From WHTX01 sp038255145 (GTDB lineage: Bacteria; Actinomycetota; Acidimicrobiia; Acidimicrobiales; CAIXPF01): a stretch of 64,000 bases of DNA. The notes below the pieces were generated by a model. It was not told where the DNA came from, did no database searches, and saw only the letters and a program-made list of their open reading frames with translations. The position numbers were made by a program, and so were the translations under genes. Each line of letters begins with the position of its first letter. Position 1 is the first letter of the stretch. Below are positions 16,291 to 24,563 of the stretch, one piece after another. Where the stretch lies: positions 1 through 64,000 of the forward strand of contig JBBSLP010000003.1 of assembly GCA_038255145.1 (NCBI GenBank), written 5' to 3'.

Positions 16291-17142
16291 ATGGGCGGGC
16301 GCCCCGACCTGTGGTTCGCCGCCGCCCGCGACCTGGGCCTGGCCGACCAGCTCGACGCCGCCATCGTGGCCGCGGCCCTGGCCCGGCGCGACGACCTGCC
16401 CCCCAACCGGTTCATGACCCTGAACCTCGAGCCCGGATCCCTGGGCACGGCTGCCGTCGACCGCGTCCTGTCGCGCTCGTCCCTCGATGGCCTCGTCCTC
16501 GAGCTCACCGAGCACGCCCCCATCGACAGCTACGCCGAGCTCCTGCCCCTGCTCGACCGCTACCGGTCCCAGGGCGCCCTCATCGCCGTCGACGACGCCG
16601 GTTCGGGCTACGCCGGGCTGCAGCACATCCTGGCCATCCGACCCGCCTTCCTGAAGTTGGACAAGGCCCTGGTCGAAGGCGTCCACCTCGACGGGGCCAA
16701 GGCCGCCCTGGTGGAGATGCTGGGCACCTTCGCCAGCCGCATCGACGCCTGGGTCATCGCCGAGGGCGTCGAGGTCGAGGAGGAGGCCCACACCCTCACC
16801 CGACTGGGCGTGCCCCTGGTGCAGGGCTTCCTGTTCGCCCGGCCCGTGCCCGGCTGGGGCGAGGTCGACCCCCACACCTCGGGCCAGGCCGGCCTGGTCG
16901 TCGTCCTCGACCAGCGGGGACGGCCCGTGGGCAGCATGGACGCCGTGGGCGCCGTGGTCGGCCGCCTCCACCCCGCCAACCGGGTCGCCGTGGGCACGAC
17001 GCCTGTCGACCTGGCCCGTCGCATCACCACCCGGTCCGCCGACGAGCGGTTGCTGCCCACCGTGTGCTGTGACAGCGCCGGCCGCTACGTCGGTGTCGTC
17101 ACCGCCTCCCGCCTCCTCGAGCACCTGGCCCACCGGTCCTAG
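16291..17142 (+). pseudogene. N-terminally truncated EAL (c-di-GMP phosphodiesterase) plus CBS-like protein
   Basis: The frame from 16291 begins inside an EAL domain (GRPDLWFAAARDLGLADQLD) and continues through FMTLNLEPGS, LELTEHAPI, the DDAGSGYAGLQ motif and IAEGVEVEEEAHTLTRLGV. A C-terminal CBS-like region follows (VVVLDQRGRPVGSMDAVGAV). The EAL signature and preceding strands, which supply a catalytic glutamate, are missing, and the 5' end is joined to a DUF1059 fragment. It is probably a dead enzyme even if translated from ATG 16291. Confidence 0.7.
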
Positions 17143-17272
17143 GCGACCGTCGACGCCCCCCGTCGCTGACAGCGATGTCAACTGAGGATCCGGTTGACCT
17201 TTGACGCCAGAGGGTGGCGTCGTCACGCTGGCGACGACGGTCGGGGGGGGCGTCACCGAGGGGGTTCTCGCC

Positions 17273-17893
17273 ATGGACCTGGTCATGACCGGGACGGGGA
17301 TCATCTCCCCTGGGCAACACCGTGGACGCCTACTTCGACGGCCTGGCCTCGGGCACCGTGGCCATCCGGGACGTCACCATCGGCACGTCCATCGGGGGGC
17401 ACCCGGGCCCTGAGCCAGGCCCAACACCCCGCCTGGCCTGCCGCCCCTTCGGCCGGGACCGCACCGGCATCGTCAGCGGTGAGGGATCGGCCATGTTCGT
17501 GCTCGAGTCCCGGGTCCACGCCGAGGCCCGCCGGCGCCCAGGTCCTGGGCGTCGTGCGGGGCGAGTGGGAGGCCCTGGTCATGCAGCACGCCCTGGCCGA
17601 GGCCGCCCTGCCCGACGGTGTCGACGTCGACGGGGTGTACGCCCACGGCACCGGCACCAGGGCCGGCGACACCGCCGGGATCCGCGCCCTGGGACAGGTG
17701 TTCGGCGACCGCATCGGTGAGCTGCTGCCCGTCACCTCGCTCAAGGGCAGCATCGGCCATTCCGGTGGCGCAGCGGCGTCCATGAACCTCGTCGCCGCCG
17801 TGCGCGGGCTGGTCGAAGGCACGATCGTGCCCACGGCCAACACCACCGACGTCGACGACGAGGTCCGGTCCAGCTCGTGCTCGGCCGGCCAGG
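17273..17893 (+). pseudogene. Beta-ketoacyl synthase with internal deletion and several frameshifts
   Basis: Fragments of a FabF/KS enzyme appear in order across changing frames. The start is MDLVMTGTGIISP from 17273, then NTVDAYFDGLASGTVAIRD. A jump removes the catalytic-Cys region, and RPFGRDRTGIVSGEGSAMF follows, then the His motifs GVYAHGTGTRAGD and LKGSIGHSGGAAAS. About 130 residues are missing, and at least four one-base indels lie in C- or G-rich runs. The 3' end (QLVLGRP near 17885) joins directly to CoA-transferase sequence. Confidence 0.75.
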
Positions 17894-18395
17894 AGCACCT
17901 CTTCTACCCCTCCATCCCCATCGACGTGGCCCTGATCAAGGCGAGCACGGCGGACAGCGAGGGCACCCTGTTCTGCGAGGAGGAGGGCCTGACGCAGGGC
18001 ATCCTCCTACAGGCCACGGCGGCGCGGAACTCGGGCGGCGTGGTCATCGCCGGGGCCCGTTCATGGGCCGTGGGCTCGAGGTCGAAGGCACGGACGGCAC
18101 CCTGCGCATCCTCCAGGAGGGTGAGCGGTGCAAGTTCGTCGCCGATTGCGAGATGGTCTGCTTCAGTGGCCGGCGGGCCGTCCAGCAGGGCCAGGACGTC
18201 CTCTACATCACCGAGCGGGCCGTCTTCCGCCTCGAGGCCGACGGACTGGTCCTGGCCGAGGTGGCGCCGGGCATCGACGTGGGCACCGACGTGCTCGCCC
18301 ACATCGCCTTCCCCATCCGGGTGGCCGAGGACCTGGCGACGATGGATGCGCGGCTCTACCGGGAGGAGCTGGTGGGCCCGTCGTTGGACCGGTGA
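17894..18395 (+). pseudogene. Acyl-CoA:acetate/3-ketoacid CoA-transferase fragments
   Basis: Sequence after ~17894 matches the middle of YdiF/PCT-type CoA-transferases (YPSIPIDVALIKASTADSEG, EEEGLTQGILLQATAARNSG). After a junction and frame change near 18060 it matches the C-terminus (DGTLRILQEGERCKF, then LYITERAVFRLEADGLVLAE and IAFPIRVAEDLATMDARLY). The N-terminal part and the segment between these two blocks are missing. The last fragment ends at a normal stop. Confidence 0.7.
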
Positions 18396-18601
18396 TGACA
18401 TGGTCGTGACCCGTTGGTCACCAGCTGTGCAGCCGGTCGATGGCCACGCGACAAACGATGCAAGATCACGTCGAACCTCCCATGATGCATCACGAACCTG
18501 CGTCGCATGCACTAGGGTTAATCGCTGTGGCGGCCTTCCCCCAACGGGCGCCCTCCCGTAATCGGGAACCTGATCGAGCAGCCACCCGACACAAGGTAAC
18601 G
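18396..18601. other. Intergenic region with a lower-GC pocket upstream of a wHTH protein
   Basis: This 206-bp region has a visibly AT-richer stretch (about 18455-18525) than its surroundings. It contains the palindrome TGATGCATCA at 18483-18492 and TAGGGTTAAT at 18513-18522, a possible -10. No good -35 box was identified. Confidence 0.4.
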
Positions 18602-19201
18602 ATGAGCGACATGGTCGATGCAGAAGCAGCGGTTCGTCAGTACCTGACCTATCTGGAACATCCTGACGACCTCCTCGATCCCGACGAGATCAGCCGATTG
18701 GAGAAGGCGGTGGACACCGCGCCCGATCCGCTGGCCAAGCTGAGGGCCATCGGTGCGTTGGAAACGGCGCGCCGCGTCGACGGCAGCACGTTCCGTGCCG
18801 ATTTCGTGCGCCACGCCCGTACCTGGGCCGAGCAGGAAGGCGTTCCCGTCAGCGCGTTCACCCAGCTCGGCGTCAGCGACGAGGTGCTCACCGAGGCCGG
18901 GCTGTTGGCGGGCGGGGGCGCCGCCGCCCGGGGCCGCGGTCGTGGCCGCCGCCGGCCCGCCGAGCGTGACGGCGCCCCCCGTCAGCGGGCGGCACCGGTG
19001 CCCGTGGAGAACATCAAGGGCCTGGTACCCGCGGGCAAGTTCACCGTCCGCCAACTGGAGGAGCTGTCCGGCGGCTCCCCGGCCACGGTGCGCAAGGCCC
19101 TCGGCGAGCTCATCGAGGCGGGATCGGTCGAGGAGCTGGGAGCGGCCAGCGACTGGACCGGCCGGGGCCGGGCCCCGATGGTGTACCAGACGGCCGGCTG
19201 A
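18602..19201 (+). CDS. Conserved hypothetical protein with C-terminal winged-helix-like domain
   Basis: The 199-aa protein starts at ATG 18602 (MSDMVDAEAAVRQYL). Residues 1-100 form an acidic helical region. Residues ~105-130 are a basic, Arg/Gly-rich linker (ARGRGRGRRRPAE). The C-terminus (GKFTVRQLEELSGGSPATVR) looks like a small winged helix that would bind DNA. The layout suggests a nucleoid- or DNA-associated actinobacterial protein, but I do not recognise the family. Its 3' end faces queF 5 bp away. Confidence 0.65.
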   Translation: MSDMVDAEAAVRQYLTYLEHPDDLLDPDEISRLEKAVDTAPDPLAKLRAIGALETARRVDGSTFRADFVRHARTWAEQEGVPVSAFTQLGVSDEVLTEAGLLAGGGAAARGRGRGRRRPAERDGAPRQRAAPVPVENIKGLVPAGKFTVRQLEELSGGSPATVRKALGELIEAGSVEELGAASDWTGRGRAPMVYQTAG

Positions 19202-19206
19202 CCCGG

Positions 19207-19626
19207 TCACGCCGGCGGGGGAGAGCCCCGCTCGGCCACCGCTTCCACGGTGATGCCGCCACGGGGGTGCTGCGTCAGGGTGACGCGCACCCAGCGGGGC
19301 CCGGCGCTGCCCACCAGCTCGTCAGCGATCTCCACGGCCAGGGCTTCGGCGAACACGGGCCGGTCGCGGAAGGACCACAGGTAGAGCTTCAACGACTTGG
19401 ACTCGACGCAACGTCGATCGGGTCCGTACTCGATGACGACGCGGGACAGGTCGGGCTGGCGCGTCACCGGGCACATCGACGCCAGCTCGTCGGTGGAGAA
19501 GCGCACGGTGGAGATGCCTTCGGGGGCGTCGAAGCACTCGACGTGGGCCACCGGTCCGCGCTGGGTGCGGCCCAGGATGGTGAGGTGGTCGGTGGGTACC
19601 TCGGTGCGAACAGGGGTGTCGGCCAC
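19207..19626 (-). CDS. queF: NADPH-dependent 7-cyano-7-deazaguanine (preQ0) reductase QueF
   Basis: QueF reduces the nitrile of preQ0 to preQ1 for queuosine tRNA modification. The 139-residue protein matches the short, unimodular QueF class. The thioimide-forming cysteine is in FSTDELASMCPVTRQPD, and ESKSLKLYLWSFRD is the family signature. No queC, queD, queE or tgt is seen nearby, so the preQ0 source lies elsewhere or is salvaged. It is transcribed alone, divergent from an SdpI-like gene. Confidence 0.93.
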   Translation of the reverse strand: MADTPVRTEVPTDHLTILGRTQRGPVAHVECFDAPEGISTVRFSTDELASMCPVTRQPDLSRVVIEYGPDRRCVESKSLKLYLWSFRDRPVFAEALAVEIADELVGSAGPRWVRVTLTQHPRGGITVEAVAERGSPPPA

Positions 19627-19685
19627 GGTCGGACCCTAGTGCTGGCAGCCTCGGACCCCCGCCGGCCCGCTAACGTCCCCCGGCC

Positions 19686-20066
19686 ATGGATCCCATCCTC
19701 GCGGAAGACGTCGCCCGCCTCCCGTGGCCTGCTGCCATCCTGCTGTGCCTGGTGTTCGTGGGAACGGGTGTGATGGGAGTGATCATCGGACGGCGGGGCG
19801 CGCACTACAAGCTCCCCCTCAACCGCTGGGTCGGCATCCGCACCCGTTCCACCATGCGCAACGAGAACACCTGGTTCGCCGCCCACCACAAGGCGGCACC
19901 GTTCTTCACTGCAGCCGGGGTGGCGGGGCTGATCGGTGGTGTGCTCTTCTTGACCCGTCCTCAGGGCCGCATGCTGGATATCGTGCTCGGCCTCATCGCC
20001 GTGGAGACCATCGGCATGGTGGTGGCCACGGCGTTCGGCGTCCGGGCCGCCAACCGCAGCCGTTGA
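19686..20066 (+). CDS. SdpI-family membrane protein
   Basis: This 126-aa protein has three predicted membrane helices (PWPAAILLCLVFVGTGVMGV, AAPFFTAAGVAGLIGGVLF, IVLGLIAVETIGMVVATAFG). The SdpI signature PLNRWVGIRTRSTM lies between the first and second. SdpI is the immunity/signal protein of the Bacillus Sdp system; family members elsewhere are mostly uncharacterised. It stands alone and converges on the ABC transporter operon. Confidence 0.8.
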   Translation: MDPILAEDVARLPWPAAILLCLVFVGTGVMGVIIGRRGAHYKLPLNRWVGIRTRSTMRNENTWFAAHHKAAPFFTAAGVAGLIGGVLFLTRPQGRMLDIVLGLIAVETIGMVVATAFGVRAANRSR

Positions 20067-20103
20067 CGATCATGGCGACCTCGGCTGCAGATGGTGGCGT
20101 GCC

Positions 20104-21228
20104 TCAGTACCAGATGACCTTGCCGTCTTTCGTCACCTCATCGACGAACGATGCGTCGACCGACGTCTTGACGTCGACCGACCCGGCGGGGATGACGCCC
20201 AGGTCGACCAGGTTGTCCACCTCGGCCTCGAGGGCGTCGACGTCGATGGAACCGACGGCTTCACCGGAGGGCGTCGTGTCCCGCACGAGCTGGGACTCGG
20301 TCGTCCAGCGGAACTTCTCGCCGTCGGGCTGGAAGAACAAGGTGGGATCGCTGAGCTTCAGCGTGGCGGCCACGGCTTCGTCGGGGTGCTCGGTCGCCCA
20401 GTCGAAGCCGTGCAGCGCGGCCCGCACGAAGTCCGCCACCGCCGTGGGGTGCTCCTCGGCGAAGCTGGCACTGGTGGCGAACACGGCGAAGCTGGCGGGG
20501 ATGTCCTCGTCGCGGGGGTCGAAGCTGGTGTACTTGCCCGCGTAGCCGGCGGCGTCGAGCTGGTGGGGCTCGTTGGACTTGTAGACGGGCAGGGCGTCGA
20601 TGTCGGTCTCGAACAGGATCACGGGGTTGAAGCCGACCTCGGTCTGCTTGAGCGAGGTCTCGTCGACCCCGGCCTTGGCCAGCATGGCCCGCACGGCGTA
20701 GGGGATGGCGCCCTTGATGCCCATGCGGTGGCCGTCGAGATCGGCCAGGGTGGTGACGCCGGTGCCGTTCTCCACCAGGAGCTCTTCGATGGAGGTCTTG
20801 CCCTCCACGGCCACGGCCACCACGTCGGCCCCGGCCGAGTTGGCCACGGCCACCTCGCTGAAGCTGCCCAACGAGGTCATCTGGGCCTGGCCGGCCGCCA
20901 GCAGGGGCACGTTGGCCGTCGAGAACCCGGCCTGCAGCTCCACATCGAGGCACACGTCGTCGAAGTAGCCCTGGTCCTCGGCCGCGACCACGTCGATGAT
21001 CGACGCCGCCGCCGAGTAGTCGAAGCTGGTCACGAAGGTGATGGTGCCCGCGGCCTCGTTGTCGGCGCAGCGGTCGGCGGGGAAGCCGCCGGCCGCGCCG
21101 GTCGTCGCCGACCCGCCCGACGCCGTGGACGCGGTCGTGTCGCTGGCGCTGTCGCCGTCACTGCCGCAGGCCGCGACGACGAGGGCGAGGGCGACGAGCG
21201 CCATGGACATCCGGAACCGTGCACGCAT
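20104..21228 (-). CDS. ABC transporter substrate-binding lipoprotein (NMT1/THI5-like)
   Basis: This 374-aa protein has a lipoprotein signal (VALALVVAACGS, lipidated Cys at ~21) and an NMT1/THI5 periplasmic-binding fold: FDYSAAASIIDVVAAEDQGY, QAQMTSLGSFSEVAVANSAG and a GHRMGIKGAIPYAVR loop. Relatives bind thiamine precursors (ThiY), riboflavin (RibY), taurine or nitrate. It is the last gene of ribE-ATPase-permease-SBP. Riboflavin synthase at the head of the operon favours a flavin-type ligand, but an HMP-like ligand is also possible in this thiamine-rich window. Confidence 0.85.
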   Translation of the reverse strand: MRARFRMSMALVALALVVAACGSDGDSASDTTASTASGGSATTGAAGGFPADRCADNEAAGTITFVTSFDYSAAASIIDVVAAEDQGYFDDVCLDVELQAGFSTANVPLLAAGQAQMTSLGSFSEVAVANSAGADVVAVAVEGKTSIEELLVENGTGVTTLADLDGHRMGIKGAIPYAVRAMLAKAGVDETSLKQTEVGFNPVILFETDIDALPVYKSNEPHQLDAAGYAGKYTSFDPRDEDIPASFAVFATSASFAEEHPTAVADFVRAALHGFDWATEHPDEAVAATLKLSDPTLFFQPDGEKFRWTTESQLVRDTTPSGEAVGSIDVDALEAEVDNLVDLGVIPAGSVDVKTSVDASFVDEVTKDGKVIWY

Positions 21229-21275
21229 GGACGTTGTCTAGTGCGACAGGCTTGTCCCTGACCTAGCGCGCTGAC

Positions 21276-22052
21276 CTAACGGACAGTGTTCGTGGGCCGC
21301 CAGCGCATCAGGCGACGTTCCGCCGTGCTGATCACCGCCGTGCCCACCAGGCCCATGGTGGTGAGCACGAAGACGGCGGCCCACACCGCCGTGGTGGCGA
21401 ACTGGCGCTGCCCGGTGACCATCACGTAGCCGAGGCCTTCGCTCGACCCCGACCATTCGGCCACCAGGGCCCCGATGAGGGCCAGGCCCACGCACACCCG
21501 GGCCGCGGCGAACAGGTAGGGCAGGGCGTGGGGCAGGCGCAGGCGCACGAGGATCTCCCACCGCGACGCATCCACCGAGCGCAGCACCTCGAGGGTGTCA
21601 GGGTCCACCGAACGCAACCCGGCCATGGCGTTGACGGTGAAGGGGATGAAGGTCACGAGGGCCGACATCACGATCTTCGGCCCCAGACCGAAGCTGCGGA
21701 ACAGGATGAACAGGGGCACGGCCAGGGCGATGATGGGGGTCACCTGGATCATCGTCAGCACGGGCAGCAGGGCCCGCTCGGCCAGACGTGAGTGGACGAT
21801 GGCCACCGCCAGCAACAGGGCCACCACCAGGGCCAGCACGAAGCCGATGAGGGCCTCCTGGCCCGTCACCCAGGCGTGGTGCCACCAGTAGCCCGGCTGG
21901 CGCCACAGGTCGGCCACCACGGCCGAGGGCGGGGGCAGCACCAGGCGCTTGATGTCCCGCCACTCGACGATGGCCTGCCACAGGCCGAACAGCAGCCCGA
22001 AGGCCACCACCGTGGGCACCAGGCGGCCCAGTGCCCGCCGGGACCAGGTCAC
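21276..22052 (-). CDS. ABC transporter permease (NitT/TauT-type)
   Basis: This 258-aa membrane permease starts at GTG 22052 (VTWSRRALGRLVP), overlapping the ATPase stop as GTGA. Six hydrophobic segments and the EAA-like loop (EVLRSVDASRWEILVRLRLP) place it in the BPD_transp_1 family that serves NMT1-type binding proteins. The substrate-binding gene starts 47 bp downstream. Confidence 0.88.
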   Translation of the reverse strand: MTWSRRALGRLVPTVVAFGLLFGLWQAIVEWRDIKRLVLPPPSAVVADLWRQPGYWWHHAWVTGQEALIGFVLALVVALLLAVAIVHSRLAERALLPVLTMIQVTPIIALAVPLFILFRSFGLGPKIVMSALVTFIPFTVNAMAGLRSVDPDTLEVLRSVDASRWEILVRLRLPHALPYLFAAARVCVGLALIGALVAEWSGSSEGLGYVMVTGQRQFATTAVWAAVFVLTTMGLVGTAVISTAERRLMRWRPTNTVR

Positions 22053-22897
22053 TGCCCACCCCCCGCCGGTCGGGTGCGGCGCAACCCCTCCATGGTGGGC
22101 ATGGCCGCCCGCAGGGCGGCCCGCACCCGGCGCACGTGGTCGTGGAAGGGCTCGGTGTCCTCCTGGGTGGGCATGCGGGGCCGGGCCAGCGTGATGGTCT
22201 CGTCCGCCACCACCCGGCCGGGCCGGGCCGCGAAGACGACCACCCGGTCGGCCAGGGCCACGGCCTCCTCGATGGCGTGGGTCACGAACAGCACCGTGCG
22301 CCGACCGCCGGGCTGGTCGCTGGTGCCCGCCCACGTCCGGGCCAGCAGGAAGCGCATCTCCTCGCGGGTGATCTCGTCGAGGGCGGCGAAGGGCTCGTCC
22401 ATGAGCAGCACCGGCGCCCCCAGGGCGAAGGCCCGGGCCAGGGCCACCCGTTGCTGCATCCCCCCCGACAGCTCGGCGGGTCGGGCCGCCTCGAAGCCGC
22501 CCAGGCCCACCAGGTCGATGAGGCTGGCCGTGTCGGGGGGGTCGAGGTCCCGGCCCCGACGGCGGTTCACCTCACGCAACAGCGAGATGTTGGCCTCCGC
22601 CGTCCGCCACGGCAGCAGGGCCGGGGTCTGGGGGACCAGGCCGAAGCGCTTCTGTCGCCGGGCCTGGTCGGGGGTCAGCCCGTGGACCGACACCGTCCCC
22701 TCGTCGGGGGTCAGCAGGCCGGCCACGATGCGCAGCAGGGTCGACTTGCCGCATCCCGAGGGGCCGATGATGGCCACGAACTCGCCGTCGGCCACGTCGA
22801 GGTCGATGTGGTCGAGGGCCCGGACCTGTTCCCGACCGCGGCGGAAGCCGTGGGACACCCCCCGGACCGAGATGCCCGAGCCATCGGCCTCGGCCAC
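22049..22897 (-). CDS. ABC transporter ATP-binding protein (NitT/TauT/ThiZ-type)
   Basis: This 282-aa ATPase has Walker A GPSGCGKST, Q-loop VPQTPALLPWRT, signature LSGGMQQRVALARA, Walker B VLLMDEPFAALD and the H-loop VTHAIEE. It is downstream of riboflavin synthase by 5 bp and overlaps the permease gene. It energises uptake with the adjacent permease and lipoprotein. Confidence 0.92.
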   Translation of the reverse strand: MAEADGSGISVRGVSHGFRRGREQVRALDHIDLDVADGEFVAIIGPSGCGKSTLLRIVAGLLTPDEGTVSVHGLTPDQARRQKRFGLVPQTPALLPWRTAEANISLLREVNRRRGRDLDPPDTASLIDLVGLGGFEAARPAELSGGMQQRVALARAFALGAPVLLMDEPFAALDEITREEMRFLLARTWAGTSDQPGGRRTVLFVTHAIEEAVALADRVVVFAARPGRVVADETITLARPRMPTQEDTEPFHDHVRRVRAALRAAMPTMEGLRRTRPAGGGQ

Positions 22898-22902
22898 GGC
22901 GT

Positions 22903-23478
22903 TCAGCCGGCCGGGAGGTGGGCCTGCAGCAGCCGCTCGACGTGCTTGGCCATGACGTCGACCTCGAGGTTGACCGGGTCACCGGGCTGGCCCCGTCCGA
23001 GGGTGGTCACCTCGCAGGTGTGGGGGATGATGCTGAAGGTGACGCCGTCCTCGAGCACGTCGACGATGGTCAGGCTCACCCCGCTGATGGTGATGGAGCC
23101 CTTCTCGACGCAGTAGCGCAGCAGATCGGCCGGCACCGTGACCCGCAGGTCGGGCACGGGTTCGACGATGGTGCCCACGGCGTCGACGTGGCCCTGGACG
23201 AGGTGGCCACCGAGGCGGTCGGCCAGGCGCAGGGGGCGTTCGAGGTTGACGGGGTCGCCCGGTGCCAGGGCCCCGACGGTGGTGCGGGCCACGGTCTCGT
23301 CGGAGACGTCGGCCTCCCACCAGCCGTCGCCCTGGTCGACGAGGGTCAGGCAGCAGCCGTTGACGGCGATGGAGTCGCCCAGGGACGACCCTTCGAGCAC
23401 GGTCCGGGCCTCGATGCGCACCCGTTGGCCTTCGCGGCTCACGAAGGTGCCCAGCTCCTCGACGATGCCGGTGAACAT
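22903..23478 (-). CDS. ribE: Riboflavin synthase alpha subunit
   Basis: This 191-aa enzyme dismutates two 6,7-dimethyl-8-ribityllumazine molecules into riboflavin. Its two lumazine-binding barrels are visible: MFTGIVEELG with NGCCLTLVD, and GGHLVQGHVDAVG with SGVSLTIVDV. The start is ATG 23478, where the universal MFTGIVEE begins. It heads a unit with an ABC importer 5 bp downstream. The 95-bp upstream gap is too short and lacks the conserved pieces of an FMN riboswitch. Confidence 0.94.
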   Translation of the reverse strand: MFTGIVEELGTFVSREGQRVRIEARTVLEGSSLGDSIAVNGCCLTLVDQGDGWWEADVSDETVARTTVGALAPGDPVNLERPLRLADRLGGHLVQGHVDAVGTIVEPVPDLRVTVPADLLRYCVEKGSITISGVSLTIVDVLEDGVTFSIIPHTCEVTTLGRGQPGDPVNLEVDVMAKHVERLLQAHLPAG

Positions 23479-23573
23479 GGGTCCATCCTCGCCGGGGCCG
23501 GCCCCAAGATCCAGTTGGCCCGGCCCGGCCACCGACGGTCGCATCCCCGGTCGACACCACCTACGGTCGGCGT

Positions 23574-24530
23574 GTGGCCCCACCGCTCCCACCCCCCACC
23601 GTCTCGTGGTCCGCCACGGGCACCCCGTTGCAGCCGGCCGAGCGCCTGGGCCGGTCCCTGGGCTTCGATCCCGGCTGCCTGTGGGTCAAGCGCGACGACC
23701 TCACCGGGCTGGCCGGGGGCGGTAACAAGGCCCGCAAGCTCGAGCACCTGTGCGCGGAGGCCCTGGTCGGCGGGGCTGACACCCTGGTGACCGGGGGAGC
23801 GGCGCAGTCCAACCACGTGCGCATGACGGCTGCGGCCGCCGCCGCCCTGGGCCTGCGCTGCGTGGCCGTGCTCTTCGGCCGGGTGCCCGAGCGTCCCGAG
23901 GGCAACCTGCTGCTCGACCGGCTGCTGGGGGCCGAGCTCGTGTGGGCCGGCGACGACGATCCCGCCACCGCCCTGGCTACGACGACGGCCCGGCTGAGCG
24001 CCGAAGGGGCCACGGTGTACCCCATCCCCCTGGGTGGTTCCTCACCCACGGGAGCCCTGGGCTACGTGACCTGCGCCGACGAGCTGACGGCCACGGCTCC
24101 GGCGGGGGCGCTGGTGGTGTGCGCCGACGGCTCGGGCGGCACCCACGCCGGCCTGGTGGCGGGCTTCGGCGACCACGGCCGGGTGGTGGGGGTCGACGTC
24201 GGCTTCGGCGATCTCGACCCCAAGGTGGCCGAGCTGGCCACGGCCACCGCGGCCCGGGCTGGCCGCCCGGCCCCCGTGGGCCGCCTGCAGATCGATCCCG
24301 GCCAACCGGAGCCCTACGGCGCCCCCACCGACGCCACCAGGGAGGCCCTGCACCTGGCGGCCACGCTCGAGGGCCTGGTGCTCGACCCCGTCTACACCGG
24401 TCGGGCCCTGGCTGCCCTGGTGGCGGCCCGCCGTTCGGGGGTGCTGGCCGCCGATCGCCCCGTCGGCTTCCTCCACACCGGGGGCCTGCCCGCCCTGCTC
24501 ACCGAGCGCTACCGGGACTGGCTGGTCTGA
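23574..24530 (+). CDS. PLP-dependent D-cysteine desulfhydrase/ACC deaminase family protein
   Basis: This 318-aa fold-type II PLP enzyme (GTG start) has the Schiff-base lysine in RDDLTGLAGGGNKARKLEHL, the following SNHVR motif and a phosphate-binding GSGGTHAG. Family members open ACC or cleave D-cysteine; the residues seen do not decide between them. It is divergent from ribE with a 95-bp gap and convergent with the lactone oxidase. Confidence 0.82.
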   Translation: MAPPLPPPTVSWSATGTPLQPAERLGRSLGFDPGCLWVKRDDLTGLAGGGNKARKLEHLCAEALVGGADTLVTGGAAQSNHVRMTAAAAAALGLRCVAVLFGRVPERPEGNLLLDRLLGAELVWAGDDDPATALATTTARLSAEGATVYPIPLGGSSPTGALGYVTCADELTATAPAGALVVCADGSGGTHAGLVAGFGDHGRVVGVDVGFGDLDPKVAELATATAARAGRPAPVGRLQIDPGQPEPYGAPTDATREALHLAATLEGLVLDPVYTGRALAALVAARRSGVLAADRPVGFLHTGGLPALLTERYRDWLV

Positions 24531-24563
24531 CGCCCAGCTTCTCCGGGCGACGACCAGGGCCCG

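Noticed and set aside
18483..18492. Palindrome TGATGCATCA as a regulator site
   Set aside because: A single 10-bp palindrome with no partner copy or linked regulator is weak evidence; mentioned only in the intergenic entry.
23479..23573. FMN riboswitch upstream of ribE
   Set aside because: The 95-bp gap is too short and lacks the conserved FMN-aptamer segments.
24531..24563. Hairpin CGCCC...GGGCG between convergent genes as terminator
   Set aside because: The stem is only 5 bp and interrupted; too weak to call.
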